Below are positions 1-8,851 of a DNA stretch of 64,000 bases, piece by piece. Location: the NCBI GenBank assembly GCA_937139405.1, contig CAKZPV010000033.1, forward strand, positions 62,001 to 126,000, given 5' to 3'. Numbering within the stretch: position 1 is the stretch's first letter; every line of letters begins with the position of its first letter. Source of the stretch: an uncultured Nitrospirota bacterium (lineage in GTDB: Bacteria; Nitrospirota; Nitrospiria; Nitrospirales; UBA8639). The notes beneath the pieces were generated by a model. That model was given only the letters and a program-made list of their open reading frames with translations. It searched no databases and was not told the origin of the DNA. Both the position numbers and the translations under genes were made by a program.

Positions 1-1
1 T

Positions 2-916
2 GTGGCAAAAACGGACACGACAATTTGCATTTCTGGAGAAACGGGAACAGGGAAAGAAGTCATAGCTCGGGTCATTCATTGTAATAGCCCCAGAGCTTCC
101 AAACCATTTATGGCGGTGAACTGTGCCGCAATTCCAGAGACGCTGTTTGAAAGTGAATTATTTGGACATATGAAGGGTTCCTTTACTGGTGCGCATCAAA
201 ACAAACGGGGCTTGATCCATAGCGCAGACAAAGGCACGTTATTTCTTGATGAAATTGGAGAAATGCCGCTATCTCTCCAAGGTAAATTACTGCGTGCTAT
301 TCAAAATCGAGAAATATTACCTGTTGGTGGACAGGTTCCCATCAAAGTTGATGTCAGAATTTTGGCTGCCACTAATAAAGATTTGCAACAAGCGGTTCAA
401 GAAGGACGCTTTCGTGAAGACCTCTATTATCGGATTCAAGTGGTTCCGCTACATCTCCCTCCTTTACGAGAACGGCGTGAGGACATCCCGTCTTTGGCGC
501 AATTTTTTCTGAAACGGAATGCAGACCATCATGGCAAAGTGATGAAGGGTTTTTCGCCTGAAGCCATGCAAAGTTTACTGATGCATGCCTGGCCGGGAAA
601 TGTTCGAGAACTTGAAAATATGATTGAACGGGCTGTGGTGATGTCGCCTCAAGAGACAATAAGTGCAGAGTTTCTTCCTGTTTTACCGGAAAAATCCGCT
701 CAACCTGGGAGTTTACAACCATTAACCGAAGCCAAAGAGGCCTTTGAGCGTGACTATCTCAGAGATTTATTGCGGGCTACCCAAGGCAATATTTCACGGG
801 CATCACAGATCGCGGGGCGGTACCGAGCAGATTTTTATAAACTGTTAAAAAAATACGGTCTTCATCCTTCAGATAAATCTCCTGAAATTCCTTCGCGTCT
901 TCCCCGTTCGGACTAG
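2..916 (+). CDS. Sigma-54-dependent transcriptional activator (5'-partial)
   Basis: This is the C-terminal two thirds of an NtrC-family activator, which remodels sigma-54 RNA polymerase by ATP hydrolysis. The window starts inside the gene, so the apparent GTG at position 2 is probably an internal codon and a receiver or sensor domain is expected upstream. Visible parts are Walker A (GETGTGKE), the sigma-54 contact loop written GSFTGA instead of the usual GAFTGA, Walker B ([10 protein letters not shown]), the arginine-finger region (REDLYYR) and the WPGNVREL motif. A Fis-type helix-turn-helix lies at the end (about residues 240-285). It resembles the PrsR-like regulator at 2767-4155 but is clearly a different paralogue. 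Targets cannot be read from this window. Confidence 0.9.
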   Translation: MAKTDTTICISGETGTGKEVIARVIHCNSPRASKPFMAVNCAAIPETLFESELFGHMKGSFTGAHQNKRGLIHSADKGTLFLDEIGEMPLSLQGKLLRAIQNREILPVGGQVPIKVDVRILAATNKDLQQAVQEGRFREDLYYRIQVVPLHLPPLRERREDIPSLAQFFLKRNADHHGKVMKGFSPEAMQSLLMHAWPGNVRELENMIERAVVMSPQETISAEFLPVLPEKSAQPGSLQPLTEAKEAFERDYLRDLLRATQGNISRASQIAGRYRADFYKLLKKYGLHPSDKSPEIPSRLPRSD

Positions 917-1467
917 AGTTTGCCCTCGCCTAAAATTTCAAAATCAGTTCACAGAGAATTCAAGTCTCTACCCCAAGAGCCACTTTTCAAGGCTATAGAC
1001 TACTTTTTCAGCTTCCCGGACTAATATTATATGATGAGTCGTTACTCTTTTTGAGTTCTCGTCGTACAAGAGCCTAGAGTTTGCTACTCCCAGCCTTCGT
1101 CTTATTCTCTCTGTACCTCATTTGTTGAGTAGAACCAGATTATTCATTGGAAATGGCGTATTTTCCTTTAGTTTCGAATGTAATGTTCCGAATACAAGTG
1201 GCTATTGGTGTTATTTCATCAGATCTTGATGGAATATCAACTAATCTATTCATAAATCTTCTAGAATTTTTGGTCTTTTTGCGGTAGAGAGAAACATAGT
1301 GCTGGGGTTCCCCAGCTCTCAAAATTATTGGTTTAGGCCTTTCTGTTTGTCGTTTAAAAGGCAGACTTTCATATTCTTCGCAACGATACTAGGCGAAGAT
1401 TTTTGTAAATACCTTTTTCCTTCAAAATGATGCGAAAAATAGTTCTTGTTTGGTGAGAGACAGAATT
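917..1467. other. Intergenic region, no gene recognised
   Basis: About 550 bases between the sigma-54 activator and the PrsK-like kinase. I see no convincing open frame, no tRNA and no clear hairpin terminator. A 60-codon frame on the minus strand (1140-1322) has no recognisable content or ribosome-binding site. The promoter of the downstream kinase should lie here, but I found no good -24/-12 sigma-54 or -35/-10 match. Confidence 0.5.
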
Positions 1468-2706
1468 ATGAGCAAAAGTTATCCAGTGAACGCTCAGTCA
1501 TGTGAAAGGGCAGGCAATGTGCTGCCGATGCCGTTCCCAACGAAGTATGATTATCGGCAAAAATGGCTAGAAATTACTGAAGCTTTTTCCGCTTGCCATG
1601 ATATTCAAGAAATTTACGATCGATATTTGGAGTGGCTCAATCAAACATTTGGTGTTCCTCGAATTACCATTTGGAAAAGATTCAATGTGGATGGGCGATT
1701 CTATCAGATTCGAACGATCAATTCTGAAGAGCAGCCTCCACCGATTGCAGGAGCACATGATTTAGTTCAAAGAATTCTTGCCAAAAAAGGTCCATTTAGA
1801 ATTGATGAAGGAGATGGTGAAGACGATAGCTTTCGAGAGCTTCGTCGCTGCACACAGGGGCATATTTGCGTTCCCTTTATTACGACTCGAGAAGGGCTTC
1901 TTGGATTTTGCACGTTAAGCAAGGAATGTGATGATCGAACCTATGATGATGATGACTTCGATCTGCTTCGTGTTATTGCCCATCACGTCACCATGTTAAT
2001 TCTGCAGTTTCAATTAGTTGAAGAATGGGGTACGAGAGCAAAATGGGAAGCCGTTCATAAATTTTCAGGGTTTTATCTCCACGATTTGAAAAATTTGGCA
2101 TCGAGTTTATCAATGGTAGTCCAGAATTCAGAGCAATATGGCCTTGATCTGGACTTTCAGGCATCAGCGATGCGGACTGTACGCACGACATCTCAATCTA
2201 TTATTGATCTCATCGCGAAGTTAGCGGATGTATCGATAGATTTCGATACTGAAAGAGTGCGAAATATTCAAGGCACAAATATGAATGTCATTATTCAGGA
2301 AACGCTAGAAAGCTTTCAAGGGGAAGCATGTACAACCATCTTGCATCATGAAGAACCTCTTCCGAGTCTTCAATTACAGGTAGAGCCTATCAAACAGGTG
2401 TTATTGAATGTGCTCCTCAATGCACAGCAGGCGATGAATGGTAAGGGAGCGATCGATATTACGACGAGCTTTGACGGACAACGTGTATGTGTTGAAGTCT
2501 TGGATACGGGGCCTGGTATTTCTGCCGCCTCCTTAGAATCGTTGTTTCAACCTTTTAAAAGTTCAAAGGAATATGGATTAGGGGTCGGGCTTTTTCAATG
2601 CAAGCAAATCGTTGAAGATAATCATGGCCAGATTTACATTGAAAGCCAGGAGGGGCGAGGTACCAAAGTAATCCTCACATTTCCTGTTGAAATCCCCGAT
2701 AAGTAG
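1468..2706 (+). CDS. Soluble PrsK-like GAF-domain histidine kinase
   Basis: A 412-residue sensor histidine kinase with no membrane segment. A GAF-like domain covers about residues 35-180. It is followed by a phosphoacceptor helix with His205 in the sequence LHDLKNL and by a HATPase domain with N-box NVLLNAQQAM, G1 box DTGPGI and G2 box GLGVGL. The LHDLKN phosphoacceptor and the following helix resemble PrsK, the kinase of PEP-CTERM/exosortase regulons. Full-length PrsK normally has many N-terminal membrane helices, which are absent here. An in-frame TTG lies at 1450, but ATG 1468 has a purine-rich GAGAG upstream and is preferred. The response-regulator gene 60 bases downstream is probably its partner and part of the same transcript. 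Confidence 0.87.
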   Translation: MSKSYPVNAQSCERAGNVLPMPFPTKYDYRQKWLEITEAFSACHDIQEIYDRYLEWLNQTFGVPRITIWKRFNVDGRFYQIRTINSEEQPPPIAGAHDLVQRILAKKGPFRIDEGDGEDDSFRELRRCTQGHICVPFITTREGLLGFCTLSKECDDRTYDDDDFDLLRVIAHHVTMLILQFQLVEEWGTRAKWEAVHKFSGFYLHDLKNLASSLSMVVQNSEQYGLDLDFQASAMRTVRTTSQSIIDLIAKLADVSIDFDTERVRNIQGTNMNVIIQETLESFQGEACTTILHHEEPLPSLQLQVEPIKQVLLNVLLNAQQAMNGKGAIDITTSFDGQRVCVEVLDTGPGISAASLESLFQPFKSSKEYGLGVGLFQCKQIVEDNHGQIYIESQEGRGTKVILTFPVEIPDK

Positions 2707-2766
2707 AGAGTTAGGAAATGAAAGTTTTTCTTGTTTTGCTTTATAGAGAGTATTAAACGTACAGAC

Positions 2767-4155
2767 ATGTCAAAACCAGTCGAGATACAAGTTTCTCAGC
2801 GCCTTCCTTCGCTTCTTCTGGTCGATGATCGCCAGGACATTCGTGAACAAATGAAATGGGGTTTGAAGTCTCTTTACACCATTTTTGAGGCCGAGAATCG
2901 TGATCAAGCGGTGGAAGTTCTTCAGCGTGAGAAGATGGCGTTGGTCACCTTGGACCTTGGCTTGCCACCTGACGCGAATGGCACTTCAGAAGGTTTGAGT
3001 GCTTTAGAACAATTAATTGGGGTGCATTCATGTGTCAAGGTTGTGGTGATCACTGGGAATCAAGATCATGCCAATGCCTTAAAGGCTGTCCAATTAGGCG
3101 CCTATGATTTTCTCGAAAAGCCTGTAGATCTAGAAGTCTTGAAGACTGTGCTTCAGCGAGCTGGGTATTTGTCCGGTCTTGAAGAAGAAAACCTCAAATT
3201 AATAGAGCGTGAAGAAAAGCGTGGATTTCCCGATATTATTGGTACGAGTCCAGTGATCGCCAAGGTTTTTGACACGATTCGACGTGTGGCGAGCTCTGAT
3301 ATTTCTGTGTTGATTGTTGGTGAGAGTGGAACCGGCAAAGAGCTTGTTGCACGAGCCATTCATCAACAAAGCCATAGAAAAGATGGTCCATTTATCGCGA
3401 TTAATTGTGGGGCGATTCCAGAAACACTATTGGAAAGCGAGTTATTTGGTCATGAAAAAGGCGCCTTTACCGGCGCGCATATGCAACGTCCCGGCAGGAT
3501 TGAATCTTCGGAAGGCGGGACTCTCTTCCTGGATGAAATTGGAGAAATTTCGCCAGCGTTACAAGTCAAACTCCTTCGTGTTTTACAAGAGCGATGTATT
3601 GAGCGGGTGGGAGGGCGCGTTGAAATTCCAGTGGATACACGCGTCTTAGCGGCTACCAATAGTGATTTACCGCTAGCCATGAAAGAGGGGCGGTTTCGTG
3701 AAGACCTCTATTATCGGTTAAATACTGTTACGATTCCCGTTCCACCTTTACGCGACCGTGGTGCGGATATTCCGATGCTCGCCAAAGTGTTGCTCCAGCG
3801 CTTTTGCGAGGAAGCGAAAAAGAAGATTGCCGGTTTTTCTCGCGAAGCCCTGTTGTCATTGGAACAGTATCGTTGGCCTGGGAATGTGCGTGAATTGGAA
3901 AATCGCATTCGTCGGGCGGTGACGTTATCAGATGATCCTCGAATTGTCCCAGCAGACTTGGATTTAGAAGAACCAAAAGAGGTTCAAGCAGGTCTGACGT
4001 TAAAAGAGGCACGCGATGGGGTAGAGAGACGCGTTATTGAGCAAACGCTGGCTAAAACGGGTGGGAATATTACTAAAGCCGCTACGATTTTAAGTGTGAG
4101 TCGGCCGACTCTCCACGACTTGATCACTCGCCACGCCATCAAGAAAATCAAATAA
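2767..4155 (+). CDS. PrsR-like sigma-54 response regulator
   Basis: A 462-residue NtrC-type response regulator. The receiver domain (about residues 14-135) has the acidic pair VDD, phosphoacceptor Asp63 in LDLGLPPD, and the Thr and Lys switch residues (VVITG, EKPVD). The AAA+ domain has GESGTGKE, an intact GAFTGA loop, [10 protein letters not shown] and [11 protein letters not shown], and a Fis helix-turn-helix closes the protein (NITKAATILSVSRPTL). The DLGLPPD phosphorylation site followed by a short insert (NGTSEGL) is typical of the PEP-CTERM-box regulator PrsR (family knowledge). An upstream in-frame TTG at 2731 is possible; ATG 2767 fits the family start better. It presumably receives phosphate from the kinase directly upstream. 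Confidence 0.9.
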   Translation: MSKPVEIQVSQRLPSLLLVDDRQDIREQMKWGLKSLYTIFEAENRDQAVEVLQREKMALVTLDLGLPPDANGTSEGLSALEQLIGVHSCVKVVVITGNQDHANALKAVQLGAYDFLEKPVDLEVLKTVLQRAGYLSGLEEENLKLIEREEKRGFPDIIGTSPVIAKVFDTIRRVASSDISVLIVGESGTGKELVARAIHQQSHRKDGPFIAINCGAIPETLLESELFGHEKGAFTGAHMQRPGRIESSEGGTLFLDEIGEISPALQVKLLRVLQERCIERVGGRVEIPVDTRVLAATNSDLPLAMKEGRFREDLYYRLNTVTIPVPPLRDRGADIPMLAKVLLQRFCEEAKKKIAGFSREALLSLEQYRWPGNVRELENRIRRAVTLSDDPRIVPADLDLEEPKEVQAGLTLKEARDGVERRVIEQTLAKTGGNITKAATILSVSRPTLHDLITRHAIKKIK

Positions 4156-4186
4156 AGTTGATGCCTACAGCAGTGCTATCTGATCA

Positions 4187-5395
4187 TTACGACCGGTAGG
4201 ACGCGTTAATCTTAATGTAATCGTACGTTAAATCGGTGGTCCATTGCGTGGCAGACCCTTCTCCCATACCCAATGAGACGGAAATAGTGAATGATGGTTG
4301 CTTCATGATTTTTTGAACTTGTCGCTCGATACGTGGCCCCAGTCCTTTTCCATTTTTTACGATCACAAGTTTATTGAAGGCAATGACGATGCGATTAGGG
4401 TGGAGTGCATAGCCAGATCGTCCTAATGCAGCAATAATTCGGCCCCAATTGGGATCTGCTCCGAAAATGGCGGTCTTTACGAGGAGAGATGTCGCCAGTG
4501 TCTGGGCAATACTTTTGGCAGCTTTCCCACTGGTGGCTTCGTTGATTTGTATTTGGATGACTTTTGTTACCCCTTCTCCATCACGGCAAATGTCCATGGC
4601 TAAGGTGTGACAGGCTGTAGTCAAGAGTTTTTGGAATTGCAGATGAGTCGAACCGGTCGATCCAATGATTCTATTTCCTGCTTTTCCATTTGCCAGGCCA
4701 AGGACTGTGTCATTGGTGCTCGAATCCCCATCAATAGATATACAATTAAATGTTTCGTCTACTGCGGTGTGTAACATTTTTTGAAATGTCTGTTGTTTAA
4801 CGACAGCATCAGTAGTGAGATAGGCTAGCATGGTGGCCATATTAGGGTGAATCATTCCCGATCCCTTAGCCATCCCACCGATGGTGATCATTTTCCCTCC
4901 AATACGTTGTTGTATTGCAATGGTTTTTGGTCTGGTGTCCGTAGTCATGATGGCGCGAGCAGCATGTTGATGCCCTGTTTTTCTTAGTTGGGATGCAAGG
5001 ACGGGAATACCTGTTCTTAACACCCGGATTGGGAGAGGGACTCCAATGACTCCAGTCGAGCTGACGAAGACATGTTGTTTCGGAATCCCTAACTGAGTCG
5101 CAACGAGTTGGGCTGTTTCGCTGGCATGCTTGTCTCCCTTGGCCCCCGTAAAGGCATTTGCATTTCCGCTGTTGATAATAATGGCTTGCCCGACTTTCTT
5201 TTTCAGGTGTCGTCGGTCAAGAGTCACGGCGGCGGCTGGTATGGTATTTTTGGTGAATACCCCTGCAATTGGCCCAGGAATTTCAGAAGTCACGAGAGCT
5301 AAATCTAATTGTCCCGCCTGTTTAATCCCTGAATGGATTCCTGCTGCGACGAATCCCTTTGGTGCCGTGATGCCACCTTTTATTTTTTTTGACAT
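4187..5395 (-). CDS. argJ: Glutamate N-acetyltransferase / amino-acid acetyltransferase ArgJ
   Basis: ArgJ transfers the acetyl group from N-acetylornithine to glutamate, which recycles acetyl in arginine biosynthesis. The 402-residue proenzyme has normal length. The self-cleavage site is visible in NMATML, with Thr188 becoming the N-terminal nucleophile of the beta chain, and the conserved KGSGMI lies just before it. The N-terminal GFVAAGIHSGIK and the NSGNANAFTG motif are also typical. ArgC ends upstream at 5436 on the same strand, 40 bases away, so the order argC-argJ forms an operon. Whether it is bifunctional (also using acetyl-CoA) cannot be decided from sequence. Confidence 0.96.
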   Translation of the reverse strand: MSKKIKGGITAPKGFVAAGIHSGIKQAGQLDLALVTSEIPGPIAGVFTKNTIPAAAVTLDRRHLKKKVGQAIIINSGNANAFTGAKGDKHASETAQLVATQLGIPKQHVFVSSTGVIGVPLPIRVLRTGIPVLASQLRKTGHQHAARAIMTTDTRPKTIAIQQRIGGKMITIGGMAKGSGMIHPNMATMLAYLTTDAVVKQQTFQKMLHTAVDETFNCISIDGDSSTNDTVLGLANGKAGNRIIGSTGSTHLQFQKLLTTACHTLAMDICRDGEGVTKVIQIQINEATSGKAAKSIAQTLATSLLVKTAIFGADPNWGRIIAALGRSGYALHPNRIVIAFNKLVIVKNGKGLGPRIERQVQKIMKQPSFTISVSLGMGEGSATQWTTDLTYDYIKINASYRS

Positions 5396-5435
5396 GTGTG
5401 AACTCGTGATTTTGAATCAGATGGGTGTGAACGTT

Positions 5436-6512
5436 TTAAGGGAACAGGCCTGGACCGGTCAATCCCAAGGTTTCTGGAAATCCGACCATGAGATTCATAC
5501 ATTGAATGGCTTGTCCTGCAGCTCCTTTCACTAGATTGTCGATGGCACCGCTACTAATGATATGACTCGTCCGGGGATCATAGGTATAGCTTAAGTCGCA
5601 AAAATTTGCCCCTCGAAGATTTCGGGGATTGACCGTCTCAGCCTTAGGGAAAATTCGAATAAAAGGCTCATCTTGATAAAATTGATGATAGACGTCATTC
5701 ATCTTAAGAGGTTCAATGTCTGATTTGAGTGAAGCATAAGCTGTACTCAGAATACCCCTGTTTATTGGAATTAAGTGAGGGGTAAACATTAATGATAGAG
5801 GAGCAGATGTTCTTTTATCAGAAGCGGAGATGAGCTGGTTCAGTCCTTGCTCAATCTCTGGTAAATGGCGGTGAGCCCCTATTTTATAGGCATGGATGGC
5901 CTCATGGGATTCTGGAAAATGGAACCCTATGGCAGGTGAGCGCCCACCACCAGATACCCCTGACTTCGCATCAATGATGATAGATGTCGGTTCGATCAAG
6001 TTTTGGACAATAAACGGAGCTAATTGCAAAATAGCAACAGTAGGGTAGCAACCAGGAACTGCAACCAACTGACTCTTACGAATGGCCGAACGATGCAATT
6101 CCGGTAGCCCGTATACTGCTTTTTTTAGAAGGTCAGGATGAGAATGAGTCGTTTGGTACCATTGTTTGTAGACTTGCGGATCTTGAATGCGATAATCGGC
6201 GCTTAAATCAATAACCAGTTTCTTGTGCGAGAGAAAGTCAGCAACGGGTTCAAGCGATTGAGTATGAGGGAGTGAGAGAAAAACCAGATCCACCTCTTTG
6301 GCAATAGTTGGGACATCAAGGGGTGACAATTGAACGTCAATAATTTTTGACAGATTTGGCAGGAGGGAAGAAACAGAGAGCCCTTCCGATTTACTTGACG
6401 CCACGACCTGACAAATTTTGACTTTTGGGTGGAGGCTGAGTAAGCGGAGTAATTCTCCACCGGTATATCCACTTGCACCAATAACGGCTAGACGAAGTTG
6501 GTCTGTCATCAA
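5436..6512 (-). CDS. argC: N-acetyl-gamma-glutamyl-phosphate reductase ArgC
   Basis: ArgC is the NADPH-dependent reductase that makes N-acetylglutamate semialdehyde in arginine synthesis. The 358-residue protein shows the N-terminal Rossmann motif GASGYTGGELLRLL, the catalytic Cys155 in VPGCYPT, and the substrate-binding SGVSGGGRSP region. It is the first gene of an argC-argJ pair. The rest of the arginine pathway is not in the window. The promoter should lie in 6513-6640, between this gene and the rpsI terminator. Confidence 0.97.
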   Translation of the reverse strand: MMTDQLRLAVIGASGYTGGELLRLLSLHPKVKICQVVASSKSEGLSVSSLLPNLSKIIDVQLSPLDVPTIAKEVDLVFLSLPHTQSLEPVADFLSHKKLVIDLSADYRIQDPQVYKQWYQTTHSHPDLLKKAVYGLPELHRSAIRKSQLVAVPGCYPTVAILQLAPFIVQNLIEPTSIIIDAKSGVSGGGRSPAIGFHFPESHEAIHAYKIGAHRHLPEIEQGLNQLISASDKRTSAPLSLMFTPHLIPINRGILSTAYASLKSDIEPLKMNDVYHQFYQDEPFIRIFPKAETVNPRNLRGANFCDLSYTYDPRTSHIISSGAIDNLVKGAAGQAIQCMNLMVGFPETLGLTGPGLFP

Positions 6513-6641
6513 TCTCTCACAGGAAATATCTTGCTCTACCCTTGATACATTGTTGCTATGTAGTCTTTCTTAGACCTGATATGAGGCCTTTTTTTCTGTA
6601 AACAGAACAATGTATCTAAAGCTGTACTCTACTCTGATATG

Positions 6642-6671
6642 AAAAAAGGGGAGGCTCCAGAGAACCTCCCC
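6642..6671 (-). terminator. Rho-independent terminator of rplM-rpsI
   Basis: On the minus strand a 7-bp perfect stem (GGGGAGG pairing with CCTCCCC, window 6648-6654 and 6665-6671, 10-base loop) is followed at once by six T residues (complement of 6642-6647). It lies 38 bases after the rpsI stop codon and separates the ribosomal operon from argC. Confidence 0.9.
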
Positions 6672-6708
6672 TCACTCTCTCTTATGAACATTGTTCTTGG
6701 AGAAAAAA

Positions 6709-7101
6709 TTAACGCTTGGAATATTGGAACTTAGCCCTTGCTCCTTTTTGCCCATATTTTTTACGTTCCTTTACACGAGAATCTCGTGTGAGCAAGCCCT
6801 GTTTCTTGAGAGGGTCACGCAAGGAAGCTGTATGTAAGGCTAAGGCTTTAGCAATGGCATGACGAAGCGCACCAGCTTGACCTGAGATTCCACCACCCGT
6901 CAGAGTGGCCTTCACATTAAATTGCCCTTCAGTTTTGGTTACTTCAAATGGTGTTTGAACTTGGATTTGGTGTGATAATCTTGGAAAATAATCCTCTAAT
7001 TGGCGAGAATTAATTTGAATGTTGCCTTGACCTGGCTCAATCCAAGCTCGAGCAATGGCATATTTTTTTTTGCCGGTGGCGTATTGAACGGTGTCAACCA
7101 T
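6709..7101 (-). CDS. rpsI: 30S ribosomal protein S9
   Basis: S9 sits in the head of the small ribosomal subunit and its C-terminal tail reaches the P-site tRNA. The 130-residue protein has the family features YATGKKKYAIARAWI near the start, TGGGISGQAGALRHAIAKAL in the middle, and the basic tail RVKERKKYGQKGARAKFQYSKR ending in SKR. It follows rplM on the same strand after a short gap, the near-universal rplM-rpsI arrangement. A terminator lies 38 bases downstream. Confidence 0.98.
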   Translation of the reverse strand: MVDTVQYATGKKKYAIARAWIEPGQGNIQINSRQLEDYFPRLSHQIQVQTPFEVTKTEGQFNVKATLTGGGISGQAGALRHAIAKALALHTASLRDPLKKQGLLTRDSRVKERKKYGQKGARAKFQYSKR

Positions 7102-7147
7102 AATGTTGCTGTCTCTCCTTCTTACGCTAAAGAGTTATGGATCTGAC

Positions 7148-7576
7148 CTATAGAGACAAAGGGGTTGGGTTTTGTGCTTGGTGGCAGTGCTCAGCCCCGC
7201 TATAAATTCGAAGCTTTCTTGCCATTTGTTTTCCCAATGTGCATTTAGGCAGCATACCTTTGATAGCTTTTGATAAAATTTCTGTGGGCTTTTTGGCATG
7301 AAGCTGTTCGGCTGAAATAGCCTTGATCCCGCCAGTGTAGCCAGTGTGGTGATAATAGATTTTATCGCGAAACTTGTTACGGGTAAATTGAATCTGGCTT
7401 GAATTGATAATGACGACATGATCTCCCGTATCAACGTTGGGGGTGAAAATGGGCTTATGTTTTCCCCTGAGAATGGACGCAACTTGCGTGGCCAGACGGC
7501 CAACGGTCTTTCCTTTAGCGTCAACAACAAACCATTTTCGTTCAACCTCCAGGGGTTTTGCTTGAAATGATTTCAT
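7148..7576 (-). CDS. rplM: 50S ribosomal protein L13
   Basis: L13 is an early assembly protein of the large ribosomal subunit. The 142-residue protein starts [15 protein letters not shown] and contains the conserved [23 protein letters not shown] and [10 protein letters not shown] segments, and [20 protein letters not shown] near the end. It is the first gene of the rplM-rpsI operon. An overlapping out-of-frame reading of similar length is only its shadow. Confidence 0.98.
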   Translation of the reverse strand: MKSFQAKPLEVERKWFVVDAKGKTVGRLATQVASILRGKHKPIFTPNVDTGDHVVIINSSQIQFTRNKFRDKIYYHHTGYTGGIKAISAEQLHAKKPTEILSKAIKGMLPKCTLGKQMARKLRIYSGAEHCHQAQNPTPLSL

Positions 7577-7626
7577 GAGAATTCGAGTTCCTTTCCGACG
7601 GTCAATAGATTCATCGCAGCAACAGT

Positions 7627-8097
7627 CTAAGCTTCAGGTTGTTCAGATCCCTTTTGATCAAGCTTGGAAAGCCAAGTGTCAAGGTCTTCTCCTCCTCGTT
7701 GTTCGAGAACTTCGGGAGTGACATAAATAGGGCATTGGCAGCGAACGGCTAGGGCAATTGCATCGCTTGGTCGTGAGTCTACAGATTTCTCTAACCCATC
7801 TTTTGCTAAGAACAAGGTCGAAAAATAGGTATTATTTTTGACTTCAGTAATGACGATTTTATTGAGAGAGAACCCAAGATGCGAGGCAAAGCTGCAAATA
7901 AGGTCATGACTCATGGGTCGTGGAGGAATCACATTCTCCAAGGCAAGTCTGATCGAGGTCCCCTCAGCAGTTCCAACCCATATTGGCAATACCTCAGAGT
8001 TCTGCTCGTCACGCAGAACAACAATCTGTGTGTCGGTGTTGGGATCAACTAATACCCCATGAACTTTCAGAGGAATGAGGGTGTTGGTTTCAGCCAT
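7627..8097 (-). CDS. Bifunctional nuclease (DUF151) family protein, copy 1
   Basis: A 156-residue protein of the DUF151 / bifunctional nuclease family. Family members have been reported to cleave RNA and DNA or to act in stress responses; the role here is unknown. Family hallmarks are [51 protein letters not shown] and the short acidic tail. ATG at 8097 is chosen; an in-frame TTG at 8118 lacks a ribosome-binding site. A paralogue starts immediately upstream (8155-8610), a tandem duplication. The two differ widely in sequence, so the duplication is old. Confidence 0.88.
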   Translation of the reverse strand: MAETNTLIPLKVHGVLVDPNTDTQIVVLRDEQNSEVLPIWVGTAEGTSIRLALENVIPPRPMSHDLICSFASHLGFSLNKIVITEVKNNTYFSTLFLAKDGLEKSVDSRPSDAIALAVRCQCPIYVTPEVLEQRGGEDLDTWLSKLDQKGSEQPEA

Positions 8098-8154
8098 CAC
8101 TGTGAAACTCTTTGACAATGAACGAATAGAGGAGACAGTGAGAACACATATTTG

Positions 8155-8610
8155 TTAGGCATCAGGTTTCCCAAAGTCTTCAGGTTTGAGGTTTTCTAGC
8201 CATCTTTCCAATTCTTCAGAGTTTTGCTTATGTAAGACTTCACCAGACGCAAAGATTGGAGCTTCGGTGCGCAGCGCGACGGCAATGGCATCGCTGGGTC
8301 GAGAATCTACGGTGAATTCTGAATCTCCAAATAGGAGATGGATTTTCGCGAAATACGTATTTTCCTTTAAGTCAGTAATGACTGTACTGATGACTTTGGC
8401 GTCCATATTATCCAACAGCGTTTTCATAAGATCGTGGGTCATTGGCCGTGGAGGAGCAATTTTTTCTAAAGCGAAGCTAATGGCACTGGCCTCCGACTTT
8501 CCTACCCAAATAGGAAGCATGTCCGAATGTTGTTCATCGCGAAGAATGACAATATAGGCGTTGTTATAAGGGTCAAAAAGGAGACCTCGTACGTTCATTT
8601 GATTTAACAT
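8155..8610 (-). CDS. Bifunctional nuclease (DUF151) family protein, copy 2
   Basis: A 151-residue DUF151 protein, paralogous to its downstream neighbour. It shows VILRDEQHSDMLPIWVGKSEA, ALEKIAPPRPMTHDL and [18 protein letters not shown], the same core motifs in the same order. The C-terminal EELERWLENLKPEDFGK matches the family's short helical tail. It is the first gene of the pair, and its promoter must lie in 8611-8850. No partner gene for either copy is apparent. Confidence 0.88.
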   Translation of the reverse strand: MLNQMNVRGLLFDPYNNAYIVILRDEQHSDMLPIWVGKSEASAISFALEKIAPPRPMTHDLMKTLLDNMDAKVISTVITDLKENTYFAKIHLLFGDSEFTVDSRPSDAIAVALRTEAPIFASGEVLHKQNSEELERWLENLKPEDFGKPDA

Positions 8611-8851
8611 GAGTAGATTTTATTGAAAAGATCGTATGTTGTTAGAAAATCAAACCTTGAAATTTACCATCGAATTCATTGAATAGTCAATAAAAATAAG
8701 GAGTTGTCTCTTTAGAATCTTCTGATATTGAGGAAGCAACTTCATCTATCGAATGTAGTATACACGAAAGAGGGGAATAAGAGGAGGTTGGGTTTGAGCG
8801 GGATGAACTGGTTCGTGTGGCCTTATATATGTTTTTTAAAGACTTCCCTCT

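Noticed and set aside
1140-1322. 60-codon minus-strand frame in the first intergenic region
   Set aside because: No ribosome-binding site, no family and biased composition typical of chance frames.
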